This document shows positions 60,838 through 64,000 of a stretch of 64,000 bases of DNA, piece after piece (the first letter of the stretch is position 1; each line of letters begins with the position of its first letter). The notes beneath the pieces are model-generated. The model saw only the letters and a list, made by a program, of their open reading frames with translations. It made no database searches and had not been told where the DNA came from. The DNA is taken from NCBI GenBank assembly GCA_950022655.1, contig OX465579.1, forward strand, positions 49,145,950 to 49,209,949, read 5' to 3'. Made by a program: the position numbers and the translations under genes. This stretch comes from Alentia gelatinosa. Taxonomy: Eukaryota > Annelida > Polychaeta > Phyllodocida > Polynoidae.

Positions 60838-63023
60838 CTGCGGATACAATACAGCAAATATTGGATCACAATGTTTCCCAGCCATTCAAAACCAATAGCA
60901 GCGATAGATCTAGATAAAAGCGGACATACATGAAGAACATGTACATAGTCTGTGAGGAGTGAGGTCAAATTCTTTGGAAATTTGCGTATCGCCCTTCATT
61001 ATCCTATTGTCTACAAAATAGATGGGGGGAGGGGGGCGGCAGCAATTTAAGAAATTTGTGTACAGTATACTTTATGGATAGCCCCCAACTATTATATTCA
61101 AGCACGTATAACTCTTTCATGGAGGTAATGGCCGGGATTCCACGTGTAATGACCTACATTGCCGTGTAATGCCGGCTATCTAGACATCTATCATTCTCTC
61201 AAATGTAACTTCAGGAAGGACGCATCGCCAAAAAGAGAGTTAAAGCGGCCTCCAAATTCGTGCCTTGTATTCGCGTAAATTCAAGTAAATGTTTCAATTC
61301 ATATTGGCTGCTACATTGGTCAGCCGACCTGTCCCTCATAGTAGGTCTCTCTCTTGACGGTAGTCCGTTCACGCACCATGCCACCTTCGGGTTACGGTAC
61401 GTGAAGGTCTAACAGAGTATGACTCTGACTGGCCTGCTACCTTCAGTGAGAGGAATTTTGTGGTTGGTTGTTCTATTTATAGTATCAGTTTGACAAGGGG
61501 GAATACAGACAGGCGCTTAGTCTGCTTAAAGTCTGTAAGGGTCTAACAGAGCACAGCTCTGATTTGCCAGTACCTTAGGCACTGATTGGAGAAAAGAATT
61601 TCTTGTTGTCTGTTCTAATTTTAATGCAAACCCAAGCCTAAGAATACCACGATTCTGGCACTATTCTGGGAATCATTCTAACTCTCCAAGCTGATTTATT
61701 TGGTACATGCCCAGTAAAAGCTACTCTAGGACCTCTGCTTGAAGAGTAACATACTGGTTACTGGCAAATCAATCAGGGCAGCTTGGTACCAGCGGAGGTA
61801 GGAATCTCTACCTTAAAATGGCAGCGCAAAACAGTCCCAGTATGAGAGCCTGTGCGCCCTGGCCCTGGCGACAACGGGCTGTACTAGAGTCTATCTTGAC
61901 GGGTGGTTTTCCCTGGTGATTGAGATGGGAACTACTCTTTCATGTCCGCAGACTGTGGTTGTATTAAGGATAACGTTATCTTCCCAGAATTGAGAAACAT
62001 GAATGAATGTAGTAAAGTAAAACACTAAGAAACAATTTCTGTATTATTCCGATGAAGATCCAAGTCATAACATCACATCATGTGAATGTAAACTCCGCAG
62101 ACACCACCCCAGACATCAATGGGAGGTTATGCGTCGCCATCTAGCTGAACTTTGCACTACTGCAGCTGGCATTATCATACACTGGCCACCAGAGCTGCAC
62201 TACGTCAGATCTAGTCGCGTGAACTATTTGTTATTTTCCTTTCAGACCTTTTGTACTGCATGGAGAGTGTGTTAAGTCATAACGTCGAAGCCAATTTACC
62301 ATTTTGTTATTTCCTTTTGTGCGTATTTCTTGTTGTTGGAATAAACCACCATAAGCCAGACTTCATTATCAATTTGTTAAGCTATGAATTCTGCTCCTCA
62401 AGTATTTCAGATCACCTTTAGAGCCTAAATAGAACAAAACTACCTGGTATGAGGTGCACACAGTGTGATACCATGTGGGATTTAACCCGACCAAACCCTA
62501 TGTCACAGCACAGAGTAGACAGGGGTTGGTTGCCATCTAGCATCATCACTACGATGTTCTAAAGTCTAAACTACTATTACATCTGCACTAGACGACTAAA
62601 ACGTGATAACTATAGATCGTTTAGCCTAGGCTATAGTAGTCAGGTGGTGCTCGATAACATAAGATCGGCCGCAATACTATAGTCATCAACCCAAGAATTT
62701 CCTCAAGTGTTTGCACTTTTTATGTGTACCGATTTCCAGCTATTGACAGCTGAAAGTTGTCAGGTGGTGCAGAATTCTAGTGTAAACACCGGGATAAATG
62801 AAATGTGAAAAGCTTATGAGGTAAATGATTATCTTAAGTTCAAATCTTTCCTAATAAAATAGGACCTGGGTTTCATAGACATTGCTTCCGCTGGCAATGT
62901 CAATGCATATCTTGACGCTTTCTTTTGAATTTAGATTTCATTTTATTTTTATATTAATCATGTTAGTATAGTAATTCTATAATTGGTGCTAGGGAAAATA
63001 AACCTCAATCTATACTGATATAC
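60838..63023 (-). other. Last intron of the DEG/ENaC gene
   Basis: About 2.2 kb. It contains a diverged local duplication of 134-bp period (GGTCTAACAGAG at 61406 and 61540). No exon was accepted here. Confidence 0.6.
61406..61625. repeat. Diverged tandem duplication, 134-bp period
   Basis: GGTCTAACAGAG...CTCTGA...GCC-GTACCTT...CTGTTCTA is present twice, beginning at 61406 and 61540. The copies differ at many positions, so the duplication is old. Confidence 0.6.
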
Positions 63024-63099
63024 CTCATATGTTCCTTCCTCGGAAAGTGTCTTTCCTCGTAGACTTGCGAAGAAAACATCAACAGCCAAAAAATTGTCC
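63024..63099 (-). CDS. Penultimate coding exon of the DEG/ENaC channel
   Basis: A 76-nt exon between acceptor gatttattgcag and donor GAG followed by gtatat. It starts with one base that completes a codon split with the upstream exon, then encodes DNFLAVDVFFASLRGKTLSE and EGTYE. This matches the pre-TM2 beta strand of DEG/ENaC proteins (pattern L-x-V-x-V-Y/F-F-x-x-L...Y, just before LLSDFGG). It ends in phase 0 and fits the last exon exactly. It was recognised from family pattern and splice phase because it is too short for ORF-length criteria. Confidence 0.8.
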
Positions 63100-63673
63100 C
63101 TGCAATAAATCAAAACCATTTGTACCATATTTCATTTTGAAGTAGTGCGTTTTAGAAAAATGCAACATGATTGGTAGGGATAGGGTACGGTAGCTTGGCC
63201 ATCAAAAGAATCTGGGAAGATATGGAGGAACATCATAAACCAAAGGGATAGTTTGATTTCAACAACTTTTTTGCTTGTTTAGTTTGAAGCAGTCTTTCAG
63301 AGTTTTTAGTCTATATCGGGATGTCCCTTGTAGTCGAAATATTTTGATACATGAATGATGTACATTTTATGCGTTCTCGTCGAAATAAATGGTGATGCTC
63401 ATTCACTTTTGACAAGGTGCTATAATCACTATTGATACTTTCACGTTTTAAACAAAAGATATCGTATGTAAAACCAATGAATGAATTAGCTTGAAGTCTG
63501 AGAATTTTAATGCATCAGAATTTACTTTGGAAAATGCAACGCATAGTCAAATATGTATGTAACAACTACACATTTACGGAAACTATGCAGGATAAAATTA
63601 CATAACTTTGATCTAATTGAATATGTTGGTAGACTGAAAGACAGACATGTAGATATATGTAAGTAGGTTTTAC
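63100..63673 (-). other. Intron of the DEG/ENaC gene
   Basis: A 574-bp AT-rich intron between the two short channel exons. No other feature was seen. Confidence 0.6.
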
Positions 63674-63768
63674 CTCAATACTCTTAGTCTCTCACTGGGC
63701 GGTGTTTTTCTGAGGTTCTGGCAATGCTCTTCCTTCACTGTGGCACATGTGTAATCCATCACATTCTC
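63674..63768 (-). CDS. Antepenultimate coding exon of the DEG/ENaC channel
   Basis: A 95-nt exon with acceptor tgccctgatcag and donor TTGAG followed by gtaaaa. It encodes 31 residues (ENVMDYTCATVKEEHCQNLR, KTPPSERLRVL) plus two bases that, with the first base of the next exon, give Arg, leading into RDNFLAVDVFF. The two cysteines (TC-x7-HC type) fit the cysteine-rich extracellular region before the last strand. The three exons sum to 336 nt, an intact frame with stop. It is less certain than the last two because the motif is weaker; upstream exons lie beyond the window. Confidence 0.65.
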
Positions 63769-64000
63769 CTGATCAGGGCATAAATATACAATGGTGTGCG
63801 TATAATTTTTGATTCGTTGGCAAATCAATTCTACTCATGGACCTCAGTCTCTCGTCCAGAATTCCTCACGGCCAGGGCAATTCAGCCTATTGCAGGCACT
63901 GACACCATCCACCTTTGCACAACCTAAGGGGTGGGGGATTTTGACAAGACAATATTTCCTATTTTAGATTATTGACGACTGTGATATTTTGATTATCTAT
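63769..64000 (-). other. Upstream intron of the DEG/ENaC gene (partial)
   Basis: A cysteine-bearing minus-strand frame near 63850-63925 was examined, but it meets a stop or an incompatible phase at every nearby donor. No exon is called. Confidence 0.4.

Noticed and set aside
61333..61391. Minus-strand frame MVRERTTVKRETYYEGQ next to a CAG-gtcggc donor, first read as the pre-TM2 exon of the DEG/ENaC gene
   Set aside because: Weak donor and acceptor and an in-frame stop just upstream. The exon at 63024-63099 fits the family motif, has good splice sites and is phase-compatible on both sides.
63850..63930. Cysteine-rich minus-strand frame considered as a further upstream DEG/ENaC exon
   Set aside because: Every usable donor gives a stop or a phase that does not match the phase-0 start of the exon at 63674-63768.

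Overview
This window looks like nuclear DNA of a bilaterian animal, probably a marine invertebrate and possibly a spiralian (mollusc, annelid or brachiopod). It is AT-rich, repeat-rich and gene-poor. Short exons sit in very long introns with GT..AG splice sites, and there are many MITE-like elements and a decayed LINE. I see no operons, tRNA, rRNA or CRISPR. The lineage is inferred from gene content only.

Main gene, minus strand, about 44.9 kb down to the left edge: four exons at 44395-44850, 10278-10511, 7731-7940 and 314-499. All are multiples of three and all splice in phase 0, giving the first 362 residues of one protein: an N-terminal LIM domain, a long charged coiled coil, and a linker of the kind that precedes a transglutaminase-like/KY domain. 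This matches the hillarin / LTD-1 family (LIM plus transglutaminase-like). The C-terminal domain lies beyond position 1. A GC-rich 5' flank (about 44.85-45.56 kb) is the likely promoter. The first intron is about 33.9 kb.

Small gene, plus strand, 49347-49721: a compact, apparently single-exon gene with a TATA box, a very short leader, strong GC bias and a nearby AATAAA. It encodes a 124-residue helical protein that I do not recognise. A perfect 304-bp tandem duplication (50117-50726) containing palindromic 17-bp minisatellites lies just downstream, followed by a cluster of Harbinger-like MITE ends.

Right end, minus strand, 63768 down to 60673: the last three coding exons of a DEG/ENaC (ASIC/FMRFamide-gated type) sodium channel. 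They carry the pre-TM2 strand, the second membrane helix and a G-A-S selectivity filter. The exons are phase-compatible and end in a stop codon with a polyadenylation signal.

The rest is intron or intergenic DNA. It holds hAT-like, Harbinger-like, TTAA-flanked, pogo-like and foldback elements, a 5'-truncated non-LTR reverse transcriptase, minisatellites, homopolymer G/C tracts and a degenerate telomere-like block. One further candidate 3' exon (37001-37214, plus strand) is nested in the large intron. The most interesting unexplained items are the orphan small gene with its overlapping upstream ORF, the duplicated palindrome array, the GTGTCGGACAACACG repeat cluster and the orphan candidate exon.
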